DNA from: Chloroflexota bacterium
GTDB taxonomy: Bacteria; Chloroflexota; Chloroflexia; Chloroflexales; Roseiflexaceae
Assembly: GCA_030550675.1 (NCBI GenBank)
Contig: JAUQOW010000009.1
Location: 1-40,210, forward strand
Reading direction: 5' to 3'
DNA length: 40,210 nt
Under the pieces are notes generated by a model, which saw nothing but the letters and a program-made list of their open reading frames with translations, ran no database searches and had not been told where the DNA came from. The translations under genes and the position numbers were made by a program. Of this stretch, positions 16,887 to 25,030 are shown piece after piece; position 1 is the first letter of the stretch, and the number at the start of each line of letters is the position of its first letter.

Positions 16887-18244
16887 TCTTCCCCCCGCGC
16901 TCACCGGCGCGTTCATCCGTCCGACCGCGTCCAATACCTGCTGCGTTGCGCCTGGTGATAGGCCTGGCGTTTCTGATTGCCGCAGGCACGTTGACCCTTA
17001 TGCTGCCGTGGATGGGCACGGAGCGTCCGCTGAGGTGGAATGAGGCGCTGTTCACCGCGGTCTCAGCCTTGAGCGTCACGGGCCTTTCCATCATTACCCC
17101 CGTTCACGACCTCAGCCTTGCTGGTCAGATCGTCCTGCTGCTGTTGATCCAGATCGGCGGCGTCGGATTCATGGTTATGGCAGTGATTGTCTTCCAGTTG
17201 CTGGGACGACGCATCTCACTGACAGATCGTCTGGCGTTGACCGACTCGATGGGGCTGCTGGTGCCTGGCGCGATTGTCCAGTTGGTGCGGCGCGTGCTGC
17301 TGACAGTGGTCTTGATCGAAGCTATCGGCGCCGTCCTGCTCTGGTTTCACTGGCACGAACTGCTGGGACCGGAACGCGCTCTGTTGTATGCGATCTTCCA
17401 CTCCGTTTCTGCGTTCTGCAATGCCGGTTTCGATCTGTTCAGCGGACTGCCGGAGCATCCCTACGGCATTCCTAACGACAGCGTGTCGCTGGCGATTCTG
17501 GGGACGCTGATCTTCCTTGGCGGGCTGGGCATCCCCGTGCTGGCGGAATTGCTTACCTTCTGGCGCGTTCGCTTTTCGCTCCATACACGCATCACGCTGA
17601 CCGTCGTCATCACGCTGGTGTTGATCGGCGCAGGCGGACTTTTCCTGACGGAGCAGCAACCTGGTCATCCCCTGGCGCACGAGCCGCTGGACCGTCAGGT
17701 GGCGCTGGCGTTGTTTCAATCGATCTCAACGCGCACCGCCGGGTTTAGCGCCTTTCAGCCGCTCGACGAACTGTCGCCTGCTGGTCGGTTGCTGACGATT
17801 GTGCTGATGTTCATCGGATGTGCGCCAGCATCAATGGGCGGGGGGATTACGACCGGAACGTTTGCCGTGTTGATGCTGGCAGTTGGCGCGTATGCACGCG
17901 GTCTGGCGTCGCCGCAGATCGGCGGGCGCACTCTGGCGCCGCAGACGGTGCGCAAAGCAGCGGCTATTCTGACCATTTCGCTCATGGTGGTGCTGACGGC
18001 GACCTGGCTGCTGCTGGTGACGCACGAGGCGCCGCTTGATGACGCGCTGTTCGAGGTTGCGTCCGCGTTTGCGACGTGCGGACTATCGCTGGGTATGACC
18101 GGTGAATTGAACCTGTTTGGTCAACTGGTGATCTGCGTCATGATGTTCTGGGGGCGTCTGGGAGCGCTGACGCTCGTGGTGGCGCTGGCGCGCCAGCGCC
18201 CGCAGTTGGTGGCGTACCCCGAGGAACAGGTGCTGATCGGGTAA
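16883..18244 (+). CDS. ktrB: Potassium uptake membrane subunit KtrB/TrkH
   Basis: The 453-residue membrane protein has four repeats of the helix-loop-helix pore unit. The selectivity-filter loops are seen as ALSVTGLSI, AFCNAGFDL, STRTAGFSA and FATCGLSL, each with the conserved Gly. The third has the positively charged RTAGF typical of this family. It imports K+ (often coupled to Na+ or H+) with KtrA. It overlaps ktrA by ATGA. The short N-terminal, Pro/Arg-rich stretch is cytoplasmic. Confidence 0.95.
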   Translation: MIFPPRSPARSSVRPRPIPAALRLVIGLAFLIAAGTLTLMLPWMGTERPLRWNEALFTAVSALSVTGLSIITPVHDLSLAGQIVLLLLIQIGGVGFMVMAVIVFQLLGRRISLTDRLALTDSMGLLVPGAIVQLVRRVLLTVVLIEAIGAVLLWFHWHELLGPERALLYAIFHSVSAFCNAGFDLFSGLPEHPYGIPNDSVSLAILGTLIFLGGLGIPVLAELLTFWRVRFSLHTRITLTVVITLVLIGAGGLFLTEQQPGHPLAHEPLDRQVALALFQSISTRTAGFSAFQPLDELSPAGRLLTIVLMFIGCAPASMGGGITTGTFAVLMLAVGAYARGLASPQIGGRTLAPQTVRKAAAILTISLMVVLTATWLLLVTHEAPLDDALFEVASAFATCGLSLGMTGELNLFGQLVICVMMFWGRLGALTLVVALARQRPQLVAYPEEQVLIG

Positions 18245-18258
18245 CGCTGGCTGCTCCG

Positions 18259-18411
18259 TCAGGCGCTGAAGACAAAGGCGTTGAGCAGCAGCGTCAGCCC
18301 AATCAGAGCCAGGGCTGTGACCAGGACCGCAATCGCCTGCGCCACGCCCAGGGGCAGCGATTGGGTGAATGCAAGCGATCCGAGTCGTGTTTCCGGCGAC
18401 GAGCGTGCCAT
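18259..18411 (-). CDS. Small membrane protein, 50 residues
   Basis: On the minus strand an ATG at 18411 with AAGGAGGA nine bases upstream opens a 50-codon frame that ends TGA at 18259. The protein begins MARSSPETRLGSLAFTQSLP and continues as one hydrophobic helix (AIAVLVTALALIGLTLLLNAF). The strong ribosome site and a TATGCT -10 box upstream support a real gene. It is convergent with ktrB, 14 bases away. No family is recognised. Confidence 0.65.
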   Translation of the reverse strand: MARSSPETRLGSLAFTQSLPLGVAQAIAVLVTALALIGLTLLLNAFVFSA

Positions 18412-18435
18412 AGCGCATTCCTCCTTTTTTCTTCT

Positions 18436-18441
18436 AGCATA
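18436..18441 (-). promoter_or_regulatory. -10 box of the 50-residue membrane protein gene
   Basis: TATGCT on the minus strand, 25 bases before the start codon, matches the -10 form seen at tyrS. The bases ahead are CGG, so the TG extension is missing. Confidence 0.4.
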
Positions 18442-18509
18442 CCGGTATGGCCGTCAGTCGGGAAGGGCAGGGCATCCCCTGAATCGCCGGGTATTTTTCC
18501 CTCTGGTGA

Positions 18510-18774
18510 TCCACCCAGAGCGCGAAGGGGCACGAAGCAAATATTTCTTCGTGTCCCTTCGTGGATGCGCTGAGTTTTGTCCACCAAGAGCACGAAGGAA
18601 CACGAAGCGAATATTCTCCCCTTCGTGTCCCTTCGTGGCCTTCGTGGATGCGCTACTTTTATCCACTAAGAACACCAAGGAACACGAAGCGAATATTCTC
18701 CCCTTCGCGTCCCTTCGTGGCCTTCGTGGATGCGCTGAGTTTTGTCCACCAAAAGCACGAAGGAACACGAAGCA
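18510..18774. repeat. Tandem repeat array A, about 82-bp units
   Basis: Units start at 18510 (70 bp, shortened), 18580, 18662 and 18745 (cut after about 30 bp). Each runs TCCACCAAGAGCACGAAGG, CACGAAG, a short AATATTCTCC spacer, CTTCGTGTCCCTTCGTGG, TTCGTGGATGCGCT and a T-rich joint. The CACGAAGG and CCTTCGTG parts are complementary, so each unit can fold into a hairpin. The same unit occurs at 26564-26866 in the same orientation. Open frames running through it on either strand are not genes. Confidence 0.9.
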
Positions 18775-19042
18775 ATGGATGAAACGCCGTTTTGCACTGG
18801 TCTTTGCTTGCGACCATCCAACAGTTTGGCGCGAGACGCCTCTAGCCAGAGACAACCATATCGGCGGACATTGGTTCCCGGTTGGCTCAATTCGCCTCTC
18901 ACGAATGACTTTGGGGATGTACCTGGCGCGGTCGTGTCTGTTGCCTTGCGAAAGTTTCAGCCAGAGCAGCAGTTTGAACAGGCTGCAGCGTTCCAGAGCA
19001 TGTCAGCAGCGCACCTGCGCGCCCCGTTTTCGTTCACAATCT
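18775..19042. other. Unassigned region between array A and the AraC gene
   Basis: This 268-base stretch has open frames on the plus strand but no ribosome site, start or family match that I can support. It may be a gene remnant or simple spacer. Confidence 0.4.
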
Positions 19043-19903
19043 CTAGAGCGTTTTTCCCACACGCCGACGCACGTACACCGACGGCGGCTCGCCAAAGTGC
19101 TGTCGGAACACACGGCTGAAGTGGGTCAGATCGTGAAAGCCCCAGCGTGTAGCAATGGCGCCGATGCTGCCGCGATCGCCGCCGCGACGGAGCAACTCCC
19201 TTCGAATCACATCCAGACGACGAATCGTAATCCAGCGGGCGACAGTAACGCCGGTGGGAGAGAAGAGCGTATGCAGATAGCGAACAGAGATACCGAATTG
19301 GTTGGCAATAGAGCGCGGGTTGAGTTGATCATCATCGAGGCGCCGCTCAATGTAGGTGCAGATAGCGGTAAGCAGCTCACGACGATGGGTTGACAGGCGT
19401 CTGCTCAACGTCTGCTCACTGCGAAGCCACACAATGATGGCATCGAGTGCGCCGTCTCCCAGCGCCTGGCGCTGCTCAGCGCTGAGCTGCGGCGCTTGCG
19501 ATGCAAAGGCTGCCAGCATGTGCGCACAAATAGCGCCGCTTCCCTGGATGGCTGACAGCTTCCTCCCGATTACATCTGTGATGCTGCCCAACCGGGCGGT
19601 CAGTGCGGCTGCGGGAATCATCGCCAGCAAAGCACGCCCTGGAGGATGCGGCGTGAGCGTCAACGAAGCGTGCCCATCCCACAACCATCCAGCGCCAGGG
19701 TCTAATTCAGTGTACCGCTGTTGATACGTCGATCCCGACTCTTCGACGCTGATTGCGAGCGTACCTCCATCTGCTAGCGCCAACATCAGTACGTGCGATT
19801 CGGATGCCAGCGCAGGCGTAAAGTGGACTGCCTGTTCCAGCCATGCCACCTCAATCGTCCCGTACTGCCACAGGGCAGGCTTCACATCGTTGTGTTGATC
19901 CAT
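19043..19903 (-). CDS. AraC-family transcriptional regulator
   Basis: The 286-residue protein has an N-terminal sensor domain (about 1-170) of the AraC-binding-like type, with DPGAGWLWDGHASLTL, and a C-terminal double helix-turn-helix (about 180-280): LNPRSIANQFGISVRYLHTLF followed by GSIGAIATRWGFHDLTHFSRVFRQHFGEPPSVY, the AraC signature. It is divergent from the acetone carboxylase operon, with 162 bases between starts, so it is the likely regulator. This differs from the sigma-54 activator AcxR known beside acetone carboxylase in Proteobacteria. Confidence 0.92.
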   Translation of the reverse strand: MDQHNDVKPALWQYGTIEVAWLEQAVHFTPALASESHVLMLALADGGTLAISVEESGSTYQQRYTELDPGAGWLWDGHASLTLTPHPPGRALLAMIPAAALTARLGSITDVIGRKLSAIQGSGAICAHMLAAFASQAPQLSAEQRQALGDGALDAIIVWLRSEQTLSRRLSTHRRELLTAICTYIERRLDDDQLNPRSIANQFGISVRYLHTLFSPTGVTVARWITIRRLDVIRRELLRRGGDRGSIGAIATRWGFHDLTHFSRVFRQHFGEPPSVYVRRRVGKTL

Positions 19904-19922
19904 GTCATCTCCATTGCTGACA

Positions 19923-19967
19923 GATTGTTCGCGGAGATTGTGCGCAAACAGACAAGAAACTGTTCGC
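19923..19967. promoter_or_regulatory. Candidate AraC-type operator, three direct half-sites
   Basis: Three 10-base copies near GATTGTTCGC lie at 19923-19932, 19936-19945 (GATTGTGCGC) and 19958-19967 (AACTGTTCGC). Start-to-start spacings are 13 and 22 bases, the latter near two helical turns. They sit between the AraC gene and acxA. AraC proteins usually bind direct repeats, so this is the best operator candidate, but it is untested. Confidence 0.35.
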
Positions 19968-20065
19968 TATGAGCCATGCACATAGGGGGCATTTCTGCCA
20001 TGATAACAGAGATCCCACTATCCTCGAAGTGCATATCACCTGCAGTGAGCAAAGGAGCACACCGC

Positions 20066-22213
20066 ATGAGCAACGGCACGGGGTCCCGTCCGCGCATCCT
20101 GGCGATTGATGCCGGGGGCACAATGACCGACACGTTCATCATCAACGAACGGGGTGAGTTCGTCGTGGGCAAAGCGCAGACCACGCCGCACGACGAGTCG
20201 ATAGGCTTCCTCAACTCAACCCGCGATGCGTTGCACTATTGGGGTATGAGCGTCGAAGAAGCCTTCAGTACGATGGTCAGCGGCATCTATTCGGGCACTG
20301 TCATGCTCAATCGCCTGCTCGAGCGCAAGGGGCGCAACGTCGGCGTGATCGTCACCGCTGGGATGGAAGACTATCTGCGCATGGAGCGCGCCATTCAAAC
20401 CTATTTGGGATACTCCTATTCGGATCGCCTGCATATTGTGACTCACCGTCACAATCCGCCGCTGGTTCCGCGCAAACGTATTTTTGGCGTGCGCGAGCGG
20501 ATCGATGTGTTTGGCAAAATCGCCATTCCGCTCTACGAGCACGAGGCGCGTGCAGCCGTGGAGCAGTTGCTAGCGATGGGTGTGGACTCGATTGTCGTCA
20601 ACCTGATCTACTCCTTCAAGAATCCGGCGCACGAACGGCGGATACGGGAGATTGCCGAGGAGGTGATGGCAGCGGAGGGACGAAGCGTGCCCATCTACCT
20701 TTCATCGGAACTCTACCCGCTGCGCGCCGACTTTCCCCGCCTGAATGCAACGCTGCTTGAAGCGTATGCCGCTGAGCCTTCGCGCGAACAATTGCAGAAG
20801 GTGCGTGACGTAACCCGCGCTCACGGAGCAAAGTTTGACCTGCGGGTCATGGCCAGCCACGGCGGCACAATCTCCATTGATGCACGCGAACTGGCGCGCA
20901 CTCTAATCTCTGGTCCGATTGGAGGGGTCATTGGCGCGAAGTATCTGGCGGAACGGATCGGGGTGCAGAACGTCGCCTGCACTGACATCGGCGGCACATC
21001 GTTTGACATCGCTCTGATCACTGACGGCGAATTTCAGATTAAGAATGTGCCGGACATGGCGCGTTTCCTTCTCAACATTCCGCTGGTGCAGATCGACTCG
21101 GTCGGTGCAGGAACCGGCTCATTCGTGCGAGTCAATCCCGGCAATCGACGTATCGAGATAGGTCCCGACAGCGCTGGCGCCCGGGTCGGCGTCTGTTATC
21201 CTGAAGGCGGCGTCGATACCGTGACCATCAGCGATTGTAATGTCGTGTTGGGCTACCTCAACCCCGACAACTTCCTGGGCGGCGAGATCCGGCTCGACCG
21301 GCAGCGGGCGATTGCCGCTGTGCAGCAACAGATCGCCGAACCGCTCGGTCTTGATGTCTATGCGGCGGCGGCAGGCGTGATCGAGCTGTTTGAGGATAAT
21401 CTGAAGAACGATCTGCTGGGGCGGATCATTGGCAAGGGGTATGGTCCTGAAAATTATACACTGCTTTCCTACGGCGGCGGCGGACCGTTGCACGTGGGCG
21501 GATACTCGGCAGGGCTCAATTTCGAGGACGTGCTCATTCCCACCTGGGCGCCGGGCTTCTCAGCGTTCGGATGCGCCTGCGGCGACTTCGAGTATCGTTA
21601 TGATCGTTCGATTGACCTGCCTATCCTCCCCGGCATCGACGATGCAGCACGCATGCAACTCGGCGCCGTCATCAATGCTGCGTGGGACATGCTCGCCGAC
21701 CAGGTAGCCGCCGAGTTCGCCAAGAGCGGCATTCCGCGTGAGCAGATTCATTTCAAACCAGCCATTCGCATGCAGTATTACGGGCAGCTCAACGACCTGG
21801 AGTTTCGTTCGCCGGTGCAGCGAATCGAGGAGCCGGGCGACATTTTCCAACTACTCCGCGCTTTCGACGATCTCTATGCCAAAATCTACTATAACGCAGC
21901 ACGCACGCCCGATTTCGGCTATCTGGCAACGCGAGCGATCATGACTGGCTCGGTGGATGTGGAGAAACCCGCCCTGCCGCATCGCGCCGAGACGGGTCCT
22001 GATCCCGACCCGGAGGCACAGGTCAGTACTCGCGAGATCTACTGGAAAGGCGCATGGATTCCCACGCCGATCTTCGCCATGGATCGATTGCATGCAGGCA
22101 ACCGGATTGTCGGACCAGCCATCATTGAAGCGCCGGCATGCACCCTGGTGGTTCCACCCGGTCGGCAGGTGTGGCTTGATCAAAATGATATCTTCCATAT
22201 GCGGCAGGCATAA
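20066..22213 (+). CDS. acxA: Acetone carboxylase beta subunit (HyuA/oxoprolinase family)
   Basis: Acetone carboxylase makes acetoacetate from acetone and bicarbonate with ATP. The 715-residue protein is close to the known beta subunit length. It has the ATP-binding fold of the hydantoinase/oxoprolinase A family: ILAIDAGGTMTDTFI near residue 11-25, ACTDIGGTSFDIALI in the middle and LLSYGGGGPLHVGGYS later, all phosphate- or adenosine-contacting loops. The start at 20066 has AAAGGAG eight bases ahead; an in-frame extension upstream has no ribosome site. The alpha and gamma genes follow in the same direction, which separates it from plain hydantoinases. Confidence 0.9.
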   Translation: MSNGTGSRPRILAIDAGGTMTDTFIINERGEFVVGKAQTTPHDESIGFLNSTRDALHYWGMSVEEAFSTMVSGIYSGTVMLNRLLERKGRNVGVIVTAGMEDYLRMERAIQTYLGYSYSDRLHIVTHRHNPPLVPRKRIFGVRERIDVFGKIAIPLYEHEARAAVEQLLAMGVDSIVVNLIYSFKNPAHERRIREIAEEVMAAEGRSVPIYLSSELYPLRADFPRLNATLLEAYAAEPSREQLQKVRDVTRAHGAKFDLRVMASHGGTISIDARELARTLISGPIGGVIGAKYLAERIGVQNVACTDIGGTSFDIALITDGEFQIKNVPDMARFLLNIPLVQIDSVGAGTGSFVRVNPGNRRIEIGPDSAGARVGVCYPEGGVDTVTISDCNVVLGYLNPDNFLGGEIRLDRQRAIAAVQQQIAEPLGLDVYAAAAGVIELFEDNLKNDLLGRIIGKGYGPENYTLLSYGGGGPLHVGGYSAGLNFEDVLIPTWAPGFSAFGCACGDFEYRYDRSIDLPILPGIDDAARMQLGAVINAAWDMLADQVAAEFAKSGIPREQIHFKPAIRMQYYGQLNDLEFRSPVQRIEEPGDIFQLLRAFDDLYAKIYYNAARTPDFGYLATRAIMTGSVDVEKPALPHRAETGPDPDPEAQVSTREIYWKGAWIPTPIFAMDRLHAGNRIVGPAIIEAPACTLVVPPGRQVWLDQNDIFHMRQA

Positions 22214-22259
22214 GAAGAACTGAGGTCGCCAGGCATCATTGTCGAAGGAGACGTGACGT

Positions 22260-24473
22260 ATGACAACCATCACGGACAATCCGGCTGGCGTTGGCATTGG
22301 ATGGGGTGGGCGATCGCTCCGATCGATGCTTGAAGAGAGCGAGCGCCTCTTTGCTGAAACCGGGCGCTATTACGGCATCGAACGCCTGACACTTAAGGAA
22401 GAAGATCCAATTCGCTATGAGAAACTCTTCTCGCGTCTGCGCGGCGGTATGGTCAATGCCCGCGAAACGGCGTTGAATATCTCTGCATCGCCGATTGTGC
22501 GCGAGATTGGCGAACTCTGCTTCGCCCTTTATACGCCTGAAGGTGATAGCATCACCCTCTCAACCGGGATTATGGTCCACGTGCATACGATGTCCGATGC
22601 CATCAAGTGGATGATCCGCAACGATTACGAAGAAAATCCTGGCATCGAAGATGGTGACATCTTCTGTAACAACGACGCTTTCATCGGCGATGTCCACAAT
22701 GCCGACGTCCAGGACATCCTGCCGATCTTCTGGGAGGGCGAATTGATTGGATGGGCGGCTGGCGTGACCCACGTGATCGATGTCGGCGCGCCTCTACCTT
22801 CCGGCATGCCAATGGGTCCCATCCATCGCTATGAGGACGGCTTCATGCTCTCGGCGCAAAAGGTCGGCTCGAAAAACCGGCTTCACCGCGACTATGTGCT
22901 GCGCTGCCAGACTGCTGTGCGGCTGCCGTTCTACTGGATGCTCGACCAGCAAACGCGCATTGCTGGCTGCCAGATGATTAAGGAAGCCGTCCACCGGGTC
23001 ATCCGTGAAGAAGGCATTGAGACCTACAAACGGTTCATCCGCGAAGTGATCGAAGACGGACGCCGTTCGTTTATCCAGCGCGTCAAGGAATTGACCATTC
23101 CCGGCAAATACAGCGTGCCGAGCTTTATGGATGTCACGTTCGGAGGCGAAGTGGGCCGACTCCCGCCGGAGGCGGCCAAAGATACGCTAATGCACGCGCC
23201 GCTCAGTGTAGAGATTGGTCCCAAGGGCGAATTCAAGGTCAGTTTCGAGGGGGCGAGCAAGTGGGGCTACCACTCGTTCAATGCCCCGCCGAGTGCGATG
23301 CAGGGTGGACTATGGGTGCTGCTCAGTCAGACGCTCGTGCCCAACGACAAAGTCAACGACGGCGCCTATTTCGCCATCCAAAACAATTTGCCCTACGGCT
23401 CGTGGGCCAATCCTGACAATAAGTTCTGCTCGGTGAGCATTGCCTGGGTGTACCTCATTCCCGGCTACTCGGGTATTTTCCGCGCTTTGAGCATGGCGTA
23501 TGTCGGGCGGGGATATCTGGAAGAGGTCATTGCCGGGTATCCCGGCACCTGGAACATGACGCAGGGCGGCGGTCCCAATCACTATGGTCAGCAAGGCGGC
23601 TGGACGAACTTCGAGATGAGTTCGTGCGGCACATCGGCGCGCTATGTCATGGACGGCGAGGATACCTGCGCGGCGATGTGGAACCCTGAAGGGGATATGG
23701 GAGATGTGGAAGCCTGGGAAATCCTCGAACCGCTGCTCTACCTGGGACGGCGGATTCGCCCCAATTCGTTTGGCCCAGGCAAGTTCCGCGGCGGCAGCGG
23801 GTTTGAGTCGATCCGCATGGTCTACAATACTCCCAGCCAGGTGTTGTACAACCTCGGCGAAGGCAACGTTTTCCTTGGCACGGGTCTCTTTGGCGGATAT
23901 CCGGCATTTGCAGGCTATCGCCAGAGCATCAAACACACCGACATGGCACGCCGCATCGCCCACCAACTGCCCTACCCGATCAGTGATGAAGACCCGGAAA
24001 ACAGCCAGATGATCGCCCATGTCGAAGGGGTGCTCGAACGCGATAAGCGCACCATTCACCTGCCCGATCCACACTCAGAGTATGATCTCTACCTGAGCGT
24101 ACTGCGCGGCGGCAACGGTCTAGGCGATGTGCTGGAGCGCGATCCGGCGGCAGTCGTGCGCGATCTGAACGAAGGGTATCTGCTGCCGCGCTTCGCCGCC
24201 AGCACCTATGGCGTGGTCGCATTCCAGAACGCCGCTGGCGAATGGGAACTGGATGTCGAGGCGACGGAAGAACGGCGATCAGCCATGCGGCGTGAGCGTA
24301 TCGAGCAGAGCATCCCGGTGGAAGAATGGATCGCTCAGCAACGAACCAGGGTCGTGCAGAAGGATTTCATCGCGCCAGTGCGACAGATGTACCAGGAGAG
24401 CATGAGCCTCAGCCCGACATGGGCTGCCCACTTCCGCTCGTTCTGGGGTCTGGACGACAACTGGTCACTGTAA
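22260..24473 (+). CDS. acxB: Acetone carboxylase alpha subunit (HyuB family)
   Basis: The 737-residue protein belongs to the hydantoinase B/oxoprolinase family and would be the Mn-binding subunit that joins activated acetone and carbonate. Features include NARETALNISASPIVREIGELC, the DGDIFCNNDAFIGDVHNAD block with several Asp/His/Asn candidates for metal, WAAGVTHVIDVGAPLPSGM, and the Gly-rich GPGKFRGGSGFES. It begins 46 bases after acxA with GAAGGAG seven bases before the ATG. Length is a little shorter than the Xanthobacter subunit. Confidence 0.9.
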   Translation: MTTITDNPAGVGIGWGGRSLRSMLEESERLFAETGRYYGIERLTLKEEDPIRYEKLFSRLRGGMVNARETALNISASPIVREIGELCFALYTPEGDSITLSTGIMVHVHTMSDAIKWMIRNDYEENPGIEDGDIFCNNDAFIGDVHNADVQDILPIFWEGELIGWAAGVTHVIDVGAPLPSGMPMGPIHRYEDGFMLSAQKVGSKNRLHRDYVLRCQTAVRLPFYWMLDQQTRIAGCQMIKEAVHRVIREEGIETYKRFIREVIEDGRRSFIQRVKELTIPGKYSVPSFMDVTFGGEVGRLPPEAAKDTLMHAPLSVEIGPKGEFKVSFEGASKWGYHSFNAPPSAMQGGLWVLLSQTLVPNDKVNDGAYFAIQNNLPYGSWANPDNKFCSVSIAWVYLIPGYSGIFRALSMAYVGRGYLEEVIAGYPGTWNMTQGGGPNHYGQQGGWTNFEMSSCGTSARYVMDGEDTCAAMWNPEGDMGDVEAWEILEPLLYLGRRIRPNSFGPGKFRGGSGFESIRMVYNTPSQVLYNLGEGNVFLGTGLFGGYPAFAGYRQSIKHTDMARRIAHQLPYPISDEDPENSQMIAHVEGVLERDKRTIHLPDPHSEYDLYLSVLRGGNGLGDVLERDPAAVVRDLNEGYLLPRFAASTYGVVAFQNAAGEWELDVEATEERRSAMRRERIEQSIPVEEWIAQQRTRVVQKDFIAPVRQMYQESMSLSPTWAAHFRSFWGLDDNWSL

Positions 24474-24489
24474 TTTGCAGGGGAGCGCT

Positions 24490-24978
24490 ATGACGCACTA
24501 CGACACATCGACCATCGCTGGTCTGGTTGACGGCAAGCTGGAATGGCCGCAACTCAAGGCGATGATGAGCAATTTCAAGGATCCAGACCGGTTTGACAAG
24601 TATATCGCTGTGTTGCAGGAACGGGTTCCCTGGGACGATCAAATCCTTTTGCCGTTGGGACCGCACCTGTTTATCGTGCGCAAAACTGACGGCAGCATCG
24701 TGACGAAGAGTCGCAGCGGCTATGAATTTGGCGACTACCGCCAGAACTGGAAGCTGAAGGCGCGCATCCGCGTCCGTGATACCGAAGCGAGTCTTCAGGA
24801 ACTCTACCCGGCAATGATGCACTGCACGCCGGGATGGATGGAACTGCGCGAGTACATTGACCCACTCGACGGTACGTTGCTCGAAGTTGAGGCGGTGCCG
24901 CCGGGGTATCCGATTATCCACAGTTTTCAGCCCGATCTGGAGACCTTTTATCGTGAGTGGCTGGGACGCGAGTTGTAG
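24490..24978 (+). CDS. acxC: Acetone carboxylase gamma subunit
   Basis: The 162-residue protein matches the small gamma subunit, which is specific to acetone carboxylase and separates it from hydantoinases. Clear blocks are YEFGDYRQNWKLKARIRVRD, LYPAMMHCTPGWMELREYIDP with a Cys/His-type zinc-site region, and the C-terminal PIIHSFQPDLETFYREWL. The ATG at 24490 follows GGGGAGCGCT. It is 16 bases after acxB. Confidence 0.9.
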   Translation: MTHYDTSTIAGLVDGKLEWPQLKAMMSNFKDPDRFDKYIAVLQERVPWDDQILLPLGPHLFIVRKTDGSIVTKSRSGYEFGDYRQNWKLKARIRVRDTEASLQELYPAMMHCTPGWMELREYIDPLDGTLLEVEAVPPGYPIIHSFQPDLETFYREWLGREL

Positions 24979-24982
24979 CCAG

Positions 24983-25017
24983 AACCCTGCGGAAGGATCA
25001 ACTCCTTCCGCAGGGTT
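24983..25017 (+). other. 15-bp perfect hairpin between acxC and the ligase
   Basis: AACCCTGCGGAAGGA at 24983-24997 and its exact complement at 25003-25017 enclose the loop TCAAC. It begins four bases after the acxC stop codon and ends 13 bases before the ligase ATG. No T tract follows, so it is probably an mRNA stability or expression-ratio element rather than a full terminator. Confidence 0.7.
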
Positions 25018-25030
25018 GATCCAAGGTTCT

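Noticed and set aside
18510-18774. Possible CRISPR array at the 82-bp repeats
   Set aside because: The units are contiguous with no unique spacers, far longer than CRISPR repeats, and no cas genes are near.
18454-18902. Open frames on both strands through array A
   Set aside because: Same repeat artefact as array B; the peptide repeats follow the DNA repeats.
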